Shown here: positions 4,768 to 10,896 of the stretch, piece after piece
How positions within the stretch are numbered: position 1 is the stretch's first letter
Layout: each line of letters starts with the position of its first letter
NCBI GenBank assembly: GCA_002506595.1
Contig: DAXV01000048.1
Span: 1 to 10,896 of the forward strand
Origin: Acidilobaceae archaeon UBA158
GTDB lineage: Archaea; Thermoproteota; Thermoprotei_A; Sulfolobales; Acidilobaceae
Length of the DNA stretch: 10,896 bases
Direction of reading: 5' to 3'
Translations under genes and position numbers: made by a program
The notes under the pieces: model-generated
Database searches by the model: none
The model's input: only the letters and a program-made list of their open reading frames with translations
Told to the model about the DNA's origin: nothing

Positions 4768-7700
4768 TTATCCCCACATTCTTTTAAATGCTATATCTAT
4801 TTTACTATATAACTTATTCAGATAATTCTCTATATCTGTTTCATTTAAAGATTGATCAAGAGCCTTAAGAAATCCCTTATCTATTTCAAGTCTTACTGGA
4901 TCTATGTTTTTAAAATTAAATTGCTCTGGAATTTCTTTAAGAGTCTTATTGCTAACTCTATCAAAAAGATCTGCTAGCCTTTCAATTATATCCTTATTAA
5001 GCTTATAAATATCAATTATTGGCAATAATCTCCATTGAGACATTTTTAAGCTCGTCCAAGCCTTTCCAGTCTCTTCTCTGTTTACTAAGACTATTAACAT
5101 GCCCCATGTTGTATTAAGCCATAAAGTAATGGCTTTCTCTAACTTTTCTAATTCGATATTTTTTATTTGTTTAAGTCTAATTGCATAAAATAGATTTGCA
5201 AGAACTGGTTTATTAGAATAAATTGCAATTATATTAGATGTGTCCCATGCTATTCTGTCAGGTAATAATATTCTACCAGAGAAGCTTGAAAATATTTCAT
5301 CTCCTTTCTTATCTTTAAGATCTGCATATGCATTAGGTTCAATAATCATCTTTTTTCTTATTTCTTTTTTACCACTATAAATTATAGGTCTAATAGTTTC
5401 TATATTAACTACTTTGAACAAATCATGGAACTGATGTCTGTCTATACCAATAGTTTGTATAATATCATTTAACTTGATTAAGGGTATCTTTATGTCTTTT
5501 TTACCTATTTTTAATTCACCATTATTAATCAAGTCCATGATCTCTTTCAAAAGCTCTGTTTCTGGAATTGCTACAAATCTATTCCAATTATCTAAGTTCT
5601 TTATAAGCTCATGCCTATTTATTTTACTTACAATAGCTGCATTGCTTTCACTAATTTTTATAATACCCTCTTCATTATCTATATGATCAGCTAAAATCAT
5701 TGATTCGAGACTTGACTTTGGTTTATTAAGTAAATTAATAAATACAGTTTCTTCAAATTCATTATGATCATTAACTCTTTTTGCAACAATCAAAACTTCA
5801 CTTAAACTGGTGCTTTCAGAAAAGTTATATCCTTCTTTGCTATCACTACTAACTATAACATATTTCAATTGGAATTTTGATGCTAATAAAACTCTATTCA
5901 AAAACCATGATACGCCAGCAAGAAGATTTCTAGGCAGAACAAAAGCTATAACTCCTCCAAGTTTAACATATTTGTATGCAAGATATAAAAATAGAAAGCC
6001 TTCACCAGCTTGTCCTATATTAAGATATGGCTCATAATCTTTATCATCAAGTATAACTTGAATTTCTTTTGGAAGAATTGCTTTAGTATCATTTGCTATA
6101 TTTAAAAGATTCTTTTTAACACTATCTCTTAAAGTATTTAATCTCTTAATTAAAATTTTTCTTGTTTTTTCATCAGTTATAAATCCAAAAAGACCTTTTT
6201 CAAGATTCGCGTCTTCAAATTGCTTCGTTCTTCCAGTTGCTCTAGTAAAAGGAGGATTCATAATAACTATATCAAATCCATCGGGTATAGAAAAAGTACC
6301 CTCTGAACCTTCAAGAGATGTCTTTTCAACCGCACCTGTTATTCCCCCTTCTATATATGCCCATAAACCCCCTATTCTTTTAGGATCATAAAGCAATTCT
6401 AGGCTACCAAGCCATGCGCCTTTATTTGGTATATTACCTAAATAAATTGTATAAATATTAGTTTTAGAAATGTTTCCTGGGCCAATAAGAGATAAATTTA
6501 TTGCAGCTATTTGTGATGCATATCTTAAAGCATCAATTCCATAAATTCCTTCTTCAATAATATTCTTTTTTATGGTTTCCTCATTATAGTCTAGGTCATA
6601 ATAAAACTTAAGCACATTTAATAAACGGTCTAAAGAATTATATGATGCTGTTAAAAGAGTTCCGCTACCACATGCAAAATCCCCTACTTTAATATTCTCA
6701 ATCTTTTCAAGTATCTTTTTAGTTTCTTCATTGCTTAACTTCGTTAAGTTTCTACTTAAACCAAATAGCTCCTTGACTGCCAACAAGGCCAAAAGTTCAG
6801 CAGCTGGTATACTAGTATAGAATGTTGCAAAACCTTTTCTGTAGGCTAAATCTCCAGTAATTTCATGATAAATTCTCCCTGCAAAATCTTTTCCTAAAAG
6901 ACCTTGATTTTGAGCGATATCTATTCCGAGCTGAACGAGTTCTCTTACATTATGCGCTATCGCTGGAGGCAATGAATTAAGTATCTCAATAGTCATTGTT
7001 ATTACATTCTTATAATCTATTTTTAATAAATCGTTGAGAGCGTGAATCAAACCTTCAATTCCACTTTTATTTATATATTTTGATAACGGCTCTAGATTAT
7101 AATGTCTTGATCTAATGTGTTCATAAAATGCAGATGATAATATTATGGAAAGAGCTGCTTGTCCAAATAATATATTAGGGTCTCCTGAGCCTGTAATTGA
7201 AAACCCATATAGCTTATACAGAACATCATGAACTTTGCTCTTAATTTTATTATCTTTATCTAAATCGTTTAGAGCTTTAATGAAATCATTGATCTTTTCT
7301 TTAATTTCATTCACATATTTATCTATTTCATATCTTCCTATCAGAAATTCTATTGATGCATCTATAACATCCTTTATTTTCGGTATATCTAATTCTGTAA
7401 ACCAGCCACTAACTGATTGTGATATCTTCTTTGTCTTCATTATATATGCTAGAATCGTATTCTCTATTTCTTTAGCAACAAAAATTCTTACATCAAATTT
7501 TGATTCCTTAATTAGCTTGTAAAGGTAATTTTCAGGCACATCATGATATGCTTTCTTAATCCAAAGAGCTATTGAAACATCAACCAGCCCTTGTTCTATT
7601 CTTGCTTTAGCATCTTTTTCAGCATCTTGTTTATTATATGAAGCCTCGATACCTACCTTAAATCCTTTATAATAACATCTTATATCTGGTCTTAATCTTC

Positions 7701-7794
7701 CTTTTTGCCTCTCAGATCTAGCATCTATACCAAATTCTTTGCTTAGGATTTCGGCAAGCTTTACATTAATGACTTCTTCATGCACTTCTGGCAT
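4768..7794 (-). CDS. Stand-alone adenine-N6 DNA methyltransferase, type IIG-like, possible nuclease-like N-terminus
   Basis: The protein is 1008 residues from the ATG at 7794. The longer frame (ATG 7848) is rejected because the TATA box lies inside it. Residues 1-85 contain RPDI, then 12 residues to GIEASY (Asp37, Glu50), followed by a Lys/Asp-rich helix and a beta-strand; this resembles a PD-(D/E)XK nuclease core but with Ser where Lys is expected. A helical linker runs to about 310. The methyltransferase core has FYTSIPAAELLA (motif X-like, about 324-335), DFACGSGTLL (SAM-binding motif I, 372-381), GIDA (motif II) and IMNPPF (motif IV, 511-516), the gamma-class N6-adenine catalytic tetrapeptide NPPF. 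The last 250 residues resemble the target-recognition region of Eco57I/type IIG enzymes (DRIAWDTSN, then WLNTTWGM). It would methylate a specific DNA site, perhaps also cutting DNA. No separate R or S gene is nearby. It follows rps3ae with its own promoter and is convergent with glmU. Confidence 0.85.
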   Translation of the reverse strand: MPEVHEEVINVKLAEILSKEFGIDARSERQKGRLRPDIRCYYKGFKVGIEASYNKQDAEKDAKARIEQGLVDVSIALWIKKAYHDVPENYLYKLIKESKFDVRIFVAKEIENTILAYIMKTKKISQSVSGWFTELDIPKIKDVIDASIEFLIGRYEIDKYVNEIKEKINDFIKALNDLDKDNKIKSKVHDVLYKLYGFSITGSGDPNILFGQAALSIILSSAFYEHIRSRHYNLEPLSKYINKSGIEGLIHALNDLLKIDYKNVITMTIEILNSLPPAIAHNVRELVQLGIDIAQNQGLLGKDFAGRIYHEITGDLAYRKGFATFYTSIPAAELLALLAVKELFGLSRNLTKLSNEETKKILEKIENIKVGDFACGSGTLLTASYNSLDRLLNVLKFYYDLDYNEETIKKNIIEEGIYGIDALRYASQIAAINLSLIGPGNISKTNIYTIYLGNIPNKGAWLGSLELLYDPKRIGGLWAYIEGGITGAVEKTSLEGSEGTFSIPDGFDIVIMNPPFTRATGRTKQFEDANLEKGLFGFITDEKTRKILIKRLNTLRDSVKKNLLNIANDTKAILPKEIQVILDDKDYEPYLNIGQAGEGFLFLYLAYKYVKLGGVIAFVLPRNLLAGVSWFLNRVLLASKFQLKYVIVSSDSKEGYNFSESTSLSEVLIVAKRVNDHNEFEETVFINLLNKPKSSLESMILADHIDNEEGIIKISESNAAIVSKINRHELIKNLDNWNRFVAIPETELLKEIMDLINNGELKIGKKDIKIPLIKLNDIIQTIGIDRHQFHDLFKVVNIETIRPIIYSGKKEIRKKMIIEPNAYADLKDKKGDEIFSSFSGRILLPDRIAWDTSNIIAIYSNKPVLANLFYAIRLKQIKNIELEKLEKAITLWLNTTWGMLIVLVNREETGKAWTSLKMSQWRLLPIIDIYKLNKDIIERLADLFDRVSNKTLKEIPEQFNFKNIDPVRLEIDKGFLKALDQSLNETDIENYLNKLYSKIDIAFKRMWG

Positions 7795-7821
7795 AAAACA
7801 TATTCCCAATATAAAATCCTT

Positions 7822-7831
7822 AAAATATATT
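7822..7831 (-). promoter_or_regulatory. TATA box for the DNA methyltransferase
   Basis: The - strand reads AATATATTTT here, followed by about 27 bases to the ATG at 7794. The predicted transcription start is near 7800, giving a nearly leaderless mRNA and excluding the upstream in-frame ATG at 7848. Confidence 0.45.
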
Positions 7832-7856
7832 ATTAAATTTATTGCCAAAATCTTTT

Positions 7857-7862
7857 AAAAAA
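7857..7862 (-). terminator. T6 tract between rps3ae and the methyltransferase
   Basis: GCC followed by six T on the - strand lies about 75 bases past the rps3ae stop and just before the methyltransferase promoter. It fits a U-tract terminator that separates the two transcripts. Confidence 0.3.
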
Positions 7863-7933
7863 GGCATCATACAAATGATTTACAAATAAATGCATATAAT
7901 ATTATTTTGTGTTAAAAGATTTCATATTAAGAA

Positions 7934-8575
7934 TTAATTTGTTGCCTCTTGAGGGTTGACAATATTCTTTGGCAATTCTATAACTTTTTGCTTTATAATT
8001 TCTACTTTTCTTATATTGCAAACCTTTTTAGCTGCTTTAGTTATTTCTTGGGCCAAGCTTTCATCTTGATCTCCAAATACAGCCTGTCTAACAAATTCAT
8101 CAAATGTTAATTGGCTTCCTTTACTTTCAATTATATCTTTCATAATTCTTCTAATTGTTTGTTTTTGGCTTGTCTTACATCTATATTGAGTAAATACAGC
8201 TGAAGTGACTCTTATTTTAGCTCCATCTTTTGTAGTAACATTCAGTATTATAGCTATTTTACTACTTCTTCTTCTAGTTAAGCTCCTTAAATAATCTCTT
8301 AACAATTCATGTCCTTTAAATACTGTATAGGCATTATCTTCGCTTATAGAATTTACCTGAAACTTTAATTTTGTATTAACATGAGAATAGTTTCCTGTTA
8401 TATCAAAAAGTGTTATCTCAACTGTTCTTTTATTTAGCTTTTCCTCAGAATCAGCTGGAGTTAAGCCTATTTGTACTTTCCCAAACGCATCTGGTGATAT
8501 TATATTATACCATTTCTTTAACTTCCAAGCATCTTTAACTGAAGTTTTTGACCTTTGTCTTGGCAATTCAAGCAC
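7934..8575 (-). CDS. rps3ae: Small-subunit ribosomal protein eS1 (S3Ae)
   Basis: This 213-residue basic protein belongs to the archaeal/eukaryotic S3Ae (eS1) family of the 30S subunit platform. Recognisable blocks include DAWKLKKWYNIISPDAFG near the N-terminus, RTVEITLFDITGNYS, GHELLRDYLRSLTRRRSSK, VTTKDGAKIRV, a QKQTIRRIM helix and LTFDEFVRQAVFG, all in the family order and close to the Sulfolobus protein. Length is normal (about 200-215). The start is GTG at 8575; AAGGTG overlaps it, so the in-frame TTG three codons on (8566), 8 bases behind that site, is an alternative that would shorten the protein by three residues. It is 186 bases downstream of the Pcc1-like gene with a TATA-like GGATTTAAAACC at 8615-8626, so it can be transcribed on its own. 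Confidence 0.97.
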   Translation of the reverse strand: MLELPRQRSKTSVKDAWKLKKWYNIISPDAFGKVQIGLTPADSEEKLNKRTVEITLFDITGNYSHVNTKLKFQVNSISEDNAYTVFKGHELLRDYLRSLTRRRSSKIAIILNVTTKDGAKIRVTSAVFTQYRCKTSQKQTIRRIMKDIIESKGSQLTFDEFVRQAVFGDQDESLAQEITKAAKKVCNIRKVEIIKQKVIELPKNIVNPQEATN

Positions 8576-8614
8576 ACCTTATTCTTTTTCGCACATTTAG
8601 AATTAAAAGTTTGA

Positions 8615-8626
8615 GGTTTTAAATCC
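8615..8626 (-). promoter_or_regulatory. TATA box for rps3ae
   Basis: The - strand reads GGATTTAAAACC. It predicts transcription from about 8594 and a leader of roughly 18 bases carrying AAGGT next to the GTG start. Confidence 0.4.
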
Positions 8627-8749
8627 TTCTAACCAATTTACTAGAATTTATCATTTTAATTTATTTAAATTTTTTACTAAAAAGTTTAATAATTTGCATA
8701 TTAATAAGAAATAAAACCTGAAGTCTAAGTGCGAATTATTTTACTAAAT

Positions 8750-8755
8750 AAAAAA
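8750..8755 (-). terminator. T6 tract just after the Pcc1-like gene
   Basis: Six T on the - strand start 7 bases past the Pcc1-like stop codon and are followed by ATTTAG. This fits a U-tract terminator of the DHH-Pcc1 operon. Confidence 0.35.
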
Positions 8756-8761
8756 GTGAAT

Positions 8762-9031
8762 TTAAGATGAAATATTTATTGAATCTATAATTGACCTTAT
8801 GTTAATTAATAGATCATCTAGTGTATTCTTTAACGACAAAATTCTTTTTGAATCTTTACAATCTTTAATCTTAATTACACAAATTAACTTATCGTTTTCA
8901 TTTCTACAATTGATATCTAAATAATTTGGTAGATCTTTTATATTATCTGGAGTTAATGATTTAACTATAGCAATTGCGTCTTTATTAAATATGACTAATT
9001 CTGCAGTGCATTCTATGCTATCTTCATCCAT
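8762..9031 (-). CDS. Pcc1-like KEOPS complex subunit
   Basis: This 89-residue protein matches the CTAG/Pcc1 family. An N-terminal strand (IECTAELVIFN) leads to a helix and the SLTPDN motif (25-30), where family members carry SL-x-PDN. Then come a strand-turn-strand (KLICVIKI) and a long C-terminal helix (SLKNTLDDLLINIRSII) used for dimerisation. Pcc1 is the dimerising subunit of KEOPS, which with Kae1 makes N6-threonylcarbamoyl-adenosine at tRNA position 37. Length is normal for the family. The ATG at 9031 has GGTGAT five bases upstream, and the gene overlaps the end of the DHH-like gene by 19 bases, so translation is probably coupled. Crenarchaea can carry more than one Pcc1-like paralogue, so this copy may not be the main KEOPS subunit. 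Confidence 0.8.
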   Translation of the reverse strand: MDEDSIECTAELVIFNKDAIAIVKSLTPDNIKDLPNYLDINCRNENDKLICVIKIKDCKDSKRILSLKNTLDDLLINIRSIIDSINISS

Positions 9032-10287
9032 ATCGAATCACCATCGAATTCTGCTTTAAATGTTTGAACGAATCTGGCAGCAGATCCATATCCTAAAGAA
9101 TCTTCTAATGATAATACAGGTATTTTTAATTTATTTTTATCTAGATATCCTAATATAGCATCGTTTTCAATGTAACCCATCATTTTTAATTGTTTCTGTA
9201 TTATCGTTATAGGCAAGTTGTCTTCATTTGTAACATAAACTTTTGCAAAATTTATTTGAGATGCTCTGCTAAATTTATTATTTAAAATAACATCTTCAGA
9301 AATTTTTACTGAAGACTTAAGGAAATGAGGTATTTGAGGATACTCGTTTTCATAATCAGCTATGAGACCAACTGCAGAATGGAATCCCATTGTTTCCATA
9401 AGTAGCATTATAGAATACATAACTTCTCTTGGATCTTGCATAACAATTCTAGCTTTAGATACTTCAACCCCTCCTACGTAATCTTGAACATCTATTTCTT
9501 TTTTTATGACATTATTGGTCAAATATTTATATATAGATATGGCCAACTTTTTATTAGTTTCGTTATCAATTTTTCCTATGTTTGAGCTAATAAGCATATC
9601 AAATCCATTTTCTTTTAAAAATTTCATACAAGAATCTTCGTTAATTAATGTTAAGTATAATGGATTTAAAGTAATTGATAATGATTCACAGAAATTTATT
9701 GAAGTTGGTCTAAATATTTTTAAGCCTGTTACTATTTCCATATTAAGATTATCATCTGATGTTATCAATGCTTCTATGACATCTTTATCGAAAGAACTAA
9801 ACTCTCCTATTTTGCTAACATATTTACTTGCATAAGTAGATGCTAATGACAATATAGCATATTCTGGTTTGACGTTAATTATATCAGATCCTTTTAAAGC
9901 AAAATAAATTCCGGAACCTATGCTACCATTTATTTCAACAAATGTAGAATTTCCTACTGGTATTTCATTAATTTCATGAGATAGAGAAACCAATATGGAT
10001 TCTATATCGCTCACTTTATAATTCAGATTAGAATAGCCAATTAATATACTAGGATCTGTAATCTTTAATGGGGGATTTAATCTAGTAGATATTGATGCCT
10101 TTATATTAAGATTTAACGCAACATTAAATAACATTAAACCTCCTATTATATTTTCTAAAGATGGATATACAATAATTCTAAGAATGTTGTTATCTTTAGA
10201 TTCTTGGAATGCTTTACTTAATGCAGTTGAAATTTGTAACTTAAGTTTATCAATATCCTTACCTTTATCAAGTCTTATTTTAAGCAA
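9013..10287 (-). CDS. DHH/RecJ-like protein lacking visible catalytic motifs
   Basis: This 424-residue protein sits between rps15 and the Pcc1-like gene, where Crenarchaeota usually have a DHH-family (RecJ/Cdc45-type) protein. The shape fits: an N-terminal strand-helix ending at IIVYPSLENIIGGL (about 38-51), where active enzymes have a D-x-D-G motif; a second strand ILIGYSNL (about 81-88); a region LSHEINEIPVG (103-113), where DHH would be expected; and a C-terminal MQDPREVMYSIMLLMETMG (285-303), similar to the DPRE segment of the S15-linked DHH family. None of the metal-binding Asp/His residues is evident and no GGGH DHHA1 motif is seen, so it is probably not a nuclease; a structural or DNA/RNA-binding role is possible. 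The start is TTG at 10287, 7 bases after AGGTGA. A TATA-like ACATATAATAG (10320-10330) predicts transcription from about 10299. The family call rests partly on context. Confidence 0.65.
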   Translation of the reverse strand: MLKIRLDKGKDIDKLKLQISTALSKAFQESKDNNILRIIVYPSLENIIGGLMLFNVALNLNIKASISTRLNPPLKITDPSILIGYSNLNYKVSDIESILVSLSHEINEIPVGNSTFVEINGSIGSGIYFALKGSDIINVKPEYAILSLASTYASKYVSKIGEFSSFDKDVIEALITSDDNLNMEIVTGLKIFRPTSINFCESLSITLNPLYLTLINEDSCMKFLKENGFDMLISSNIGKIDNETNKKLAISIYKYLTNNVIKKEIDVQDYVGGVEVSKARIVMQDPREVMYSIMLLMETMGFHSAVGLIADYENEYPQIPHFLKSSVKISEDVILNNKFSRASQINFAKVYVTNEDNLPITIIQKQLKMMGYIENDAILGYLDKNKLKIPVLSLEDSLGYGSAARFVQTFKAEFDGDSIWMKIA

Positions 10288-10294
10288 TCTGTTT

Positions 10295-10300
10295 TCACCT
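10295..10300 (-). promoter_or_regulatory. Ribosome binding site AGGTGA deciding the TTG start of the DHH-like gene
   Basis: AGGTGA on the - strand is followed by 7 bases and then TTG CTT AAA ATA. No ATG or GTG is better placed, so the unusual TTG start is accepted. Confidence 0.5.
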
Positions 10301-10319
10301 TATTATTCTTAGAATTCTT

Positions 10320-10330
10320 CTATTATATGT
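10320..10330 (-). promoter_or_regulatory. TATA box for the DHH-like/Pcc1 operon
   Basis: The - strand reads ACATATAATAG, centred near 10325, about 26 bases before a start near 10299. This gives a very short leader beginning with the ribosome binding site. It implies that the DHH-Pcc1 pair can be transcribed independently of rps15. Confidence 0.35.
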
Positions 10331-10365
10331 CATTATTTTTATTATTATTCATCTTATTAAAGCAT

Positions 10366-10411
10366 AAAAAACTTATTAAGGCTTTCGCTTCATTTAGTTA
10401 TTTATAATAAC
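10366..10411 (-). terminator. Palindrome and T6 tract after rps15
   Basis: Starting 16 bases after the rps15 stop, GTTATT and AATAAC (10397-10411) form a 6-bp palindrome with a 3-base loop. Further downstream on the - strand a run of six T occurs at 10366-10371. The T-run is the more plausible termination signal; the AT-rich hairpin would be weak. Confidence 0.3.
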
Positions 10412-10426
10412 AGTTTCAATTTATTT

Positions 10427-10882
10427 TTAGCTGCTTCCAGCAACCAATAGCTTTGCAGCGTTTGGATCATATACCCAATCTTTACTTAGTTTCCCAACTT
10501 TCTTATAATAATTTGAAAGTCTCCTTATCTTGCTTTCAGTAAATATCAAACCCCTCATGCTAGTCTTGTCTTTAGGATGTTCATCTAAATGCCTCCTCAA
10601 ATTAACTGCTTTTTTAATCAAATTAAAAAGATCTTCAGGTATTTTTGGAGATAAGTTCTTCTCTTCCAAAACTTTCCCAATTTTTTTACCTATAATTGGC
10701 TTAGCAAGTGGTATTCCGAATTGATCCCTTAATACTAAACCTATTTGTGATGGAGTATAACCTTTCTTAGCTAATTCCTCTATTATCATCTCTACTTCTT
10801 GCTGTGAATAAGTAATCCAATTAGCTGTAAACGTTGAAGGCCTTATTGAATGTGAATTACCTCTCCTGCTCTTCTTATGCAT
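10427..10882 (-). CDS. rps15: Small-subunit ribosomal protein uS15
   Basis: This 151-residue protein is the archaeal/eukaryotic form of uS15, which has an N-terminal extension (about 1-65, starting MHKKSRRGNSHS and containing a helix ending LRDQFGIP) absent from the 89-residue bacterial S15. The core follows, with VNLRRHLDEHPKDKTSMRGL and SKIRRLSNYYKKVGKL, the helices that bind the three-way junction of 16S rRNA. Length is normal. The ATG at 10882 is preceded by AGGAGTGAT, ending 5 bases upstream, a good ribosome binding site. The promoter lies beyond the right edge. It is the first visible gene of the rps15, DHH-like, Pcc1-like, rps3ae cluster. Confidence 0.97.
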   Translation of the reverse strand: MHKKSRRGNSHSIRPSTFTANWITYSQQEVEMIIEELAKKGYTPSQIGLVLRDQFGIPLAKPIIGKKIGKVLEEKNLSPKIPEDLFNLIKKAVNLRRHLDEHPKDKTSMRGLIFTESKIRRLSNYYKKVGKLSKDWVYDPNAAKLLVAGSS

Positions 10883-10896
10883 ATCAAATCACTCCT

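Noticed and set aside
5474..7522. Several 70-95-codon open frames on the + strand across the methyltransferase gene
   Set aside because: They are antisense shadows of a gene with clear conserved motifs, with no promoter or recognisable domain of their own.
7795..7848. 18-residue N-terminal extension of the DNA methyltransferase from the ATG at 7848
   Set aside because: It contains the likely TATA box of the gene; ATG 7794 lies just after the predicted transcription start.
9506..9835. A 109-codon + strand frame opposite the DHH-like gene
   Set aside because: It is antisense to a well-supported gene and its hydrophobic composition is what reverse reading of AT-rich coding DNA gives.
10530..10724. 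A 64-codon + strand frame opposite rps15
   Set aside because: Antisense to an unmistakable ribosomal protein gene.

Overview
The window looks like chromosomal DNA of an AT-rich archaeon, most likely a thermophilic member of the Thermoproteota (Crenarchaeota; Sulfolobales or Acidilobales relatives are plausible). The evidence is archaeal-type ribosomal proteins uS15 and eS1/S3Ae, a Pcc1-like KEOPS subunit, a sugar nucleotidylyltransferase/acetyltransferase very like the Sulfolobus tokodaii enzyme as I remember it, A/T-rich TATA boxes about 26 bases before inferred transcription starts, GGTGA-type ribosome binding sites and several apparently leaderless genes. Species was not identified.

Layout from left to right. 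On the + strand: the C-terminal end of an MFS transporter (2-403), an unannotated box C/D guide RNA (505-574), a cysteine-rich protein with two B-box-like zinc modules (671-1027) and an orphan beta-rich protein (1201-1779). On the - strand: a small winged-helix protein (1882-2289). It is divergent from a + strand two-gene operon (2525-4674) holding a LACTB2-like metallo-beta-lactamase-fold hydrolase and a GlmU-like bifunctional enzyme for UDP-amino-sugar synthesis. From 4768 to the right edge everything is on the - strand. In transcription order this is rps15, a DHH/RecJ-like protein that seems to lack the catalytic motifs, a Pcc1-like gene overlapping it, rps3ae, and then a 1008-residue stand-alone adenine-N6 DNA methyltransferase with a possible nuclease-like N-terminal domain.

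The right half is a conserved archaeal information-processing cluster (translation, tRNA modification, nucleic-acid metabolism) with the methyltransferase as an accessory gene at its downstream end, under its own promoter. The left half is a set of loosely linked, individually transcribed genes. The most interesting element is the box C/D RNA: both kink-turns can be drawn base by base, a TATA box sits at the right distance, and the inner C'/D' kink-turn replaces the usual U-U pair with a Watson-Crick C-G pair. I found no CRISPR array, tRNA, rRNA, insertion sequence or complete novel multi-gene defence system.
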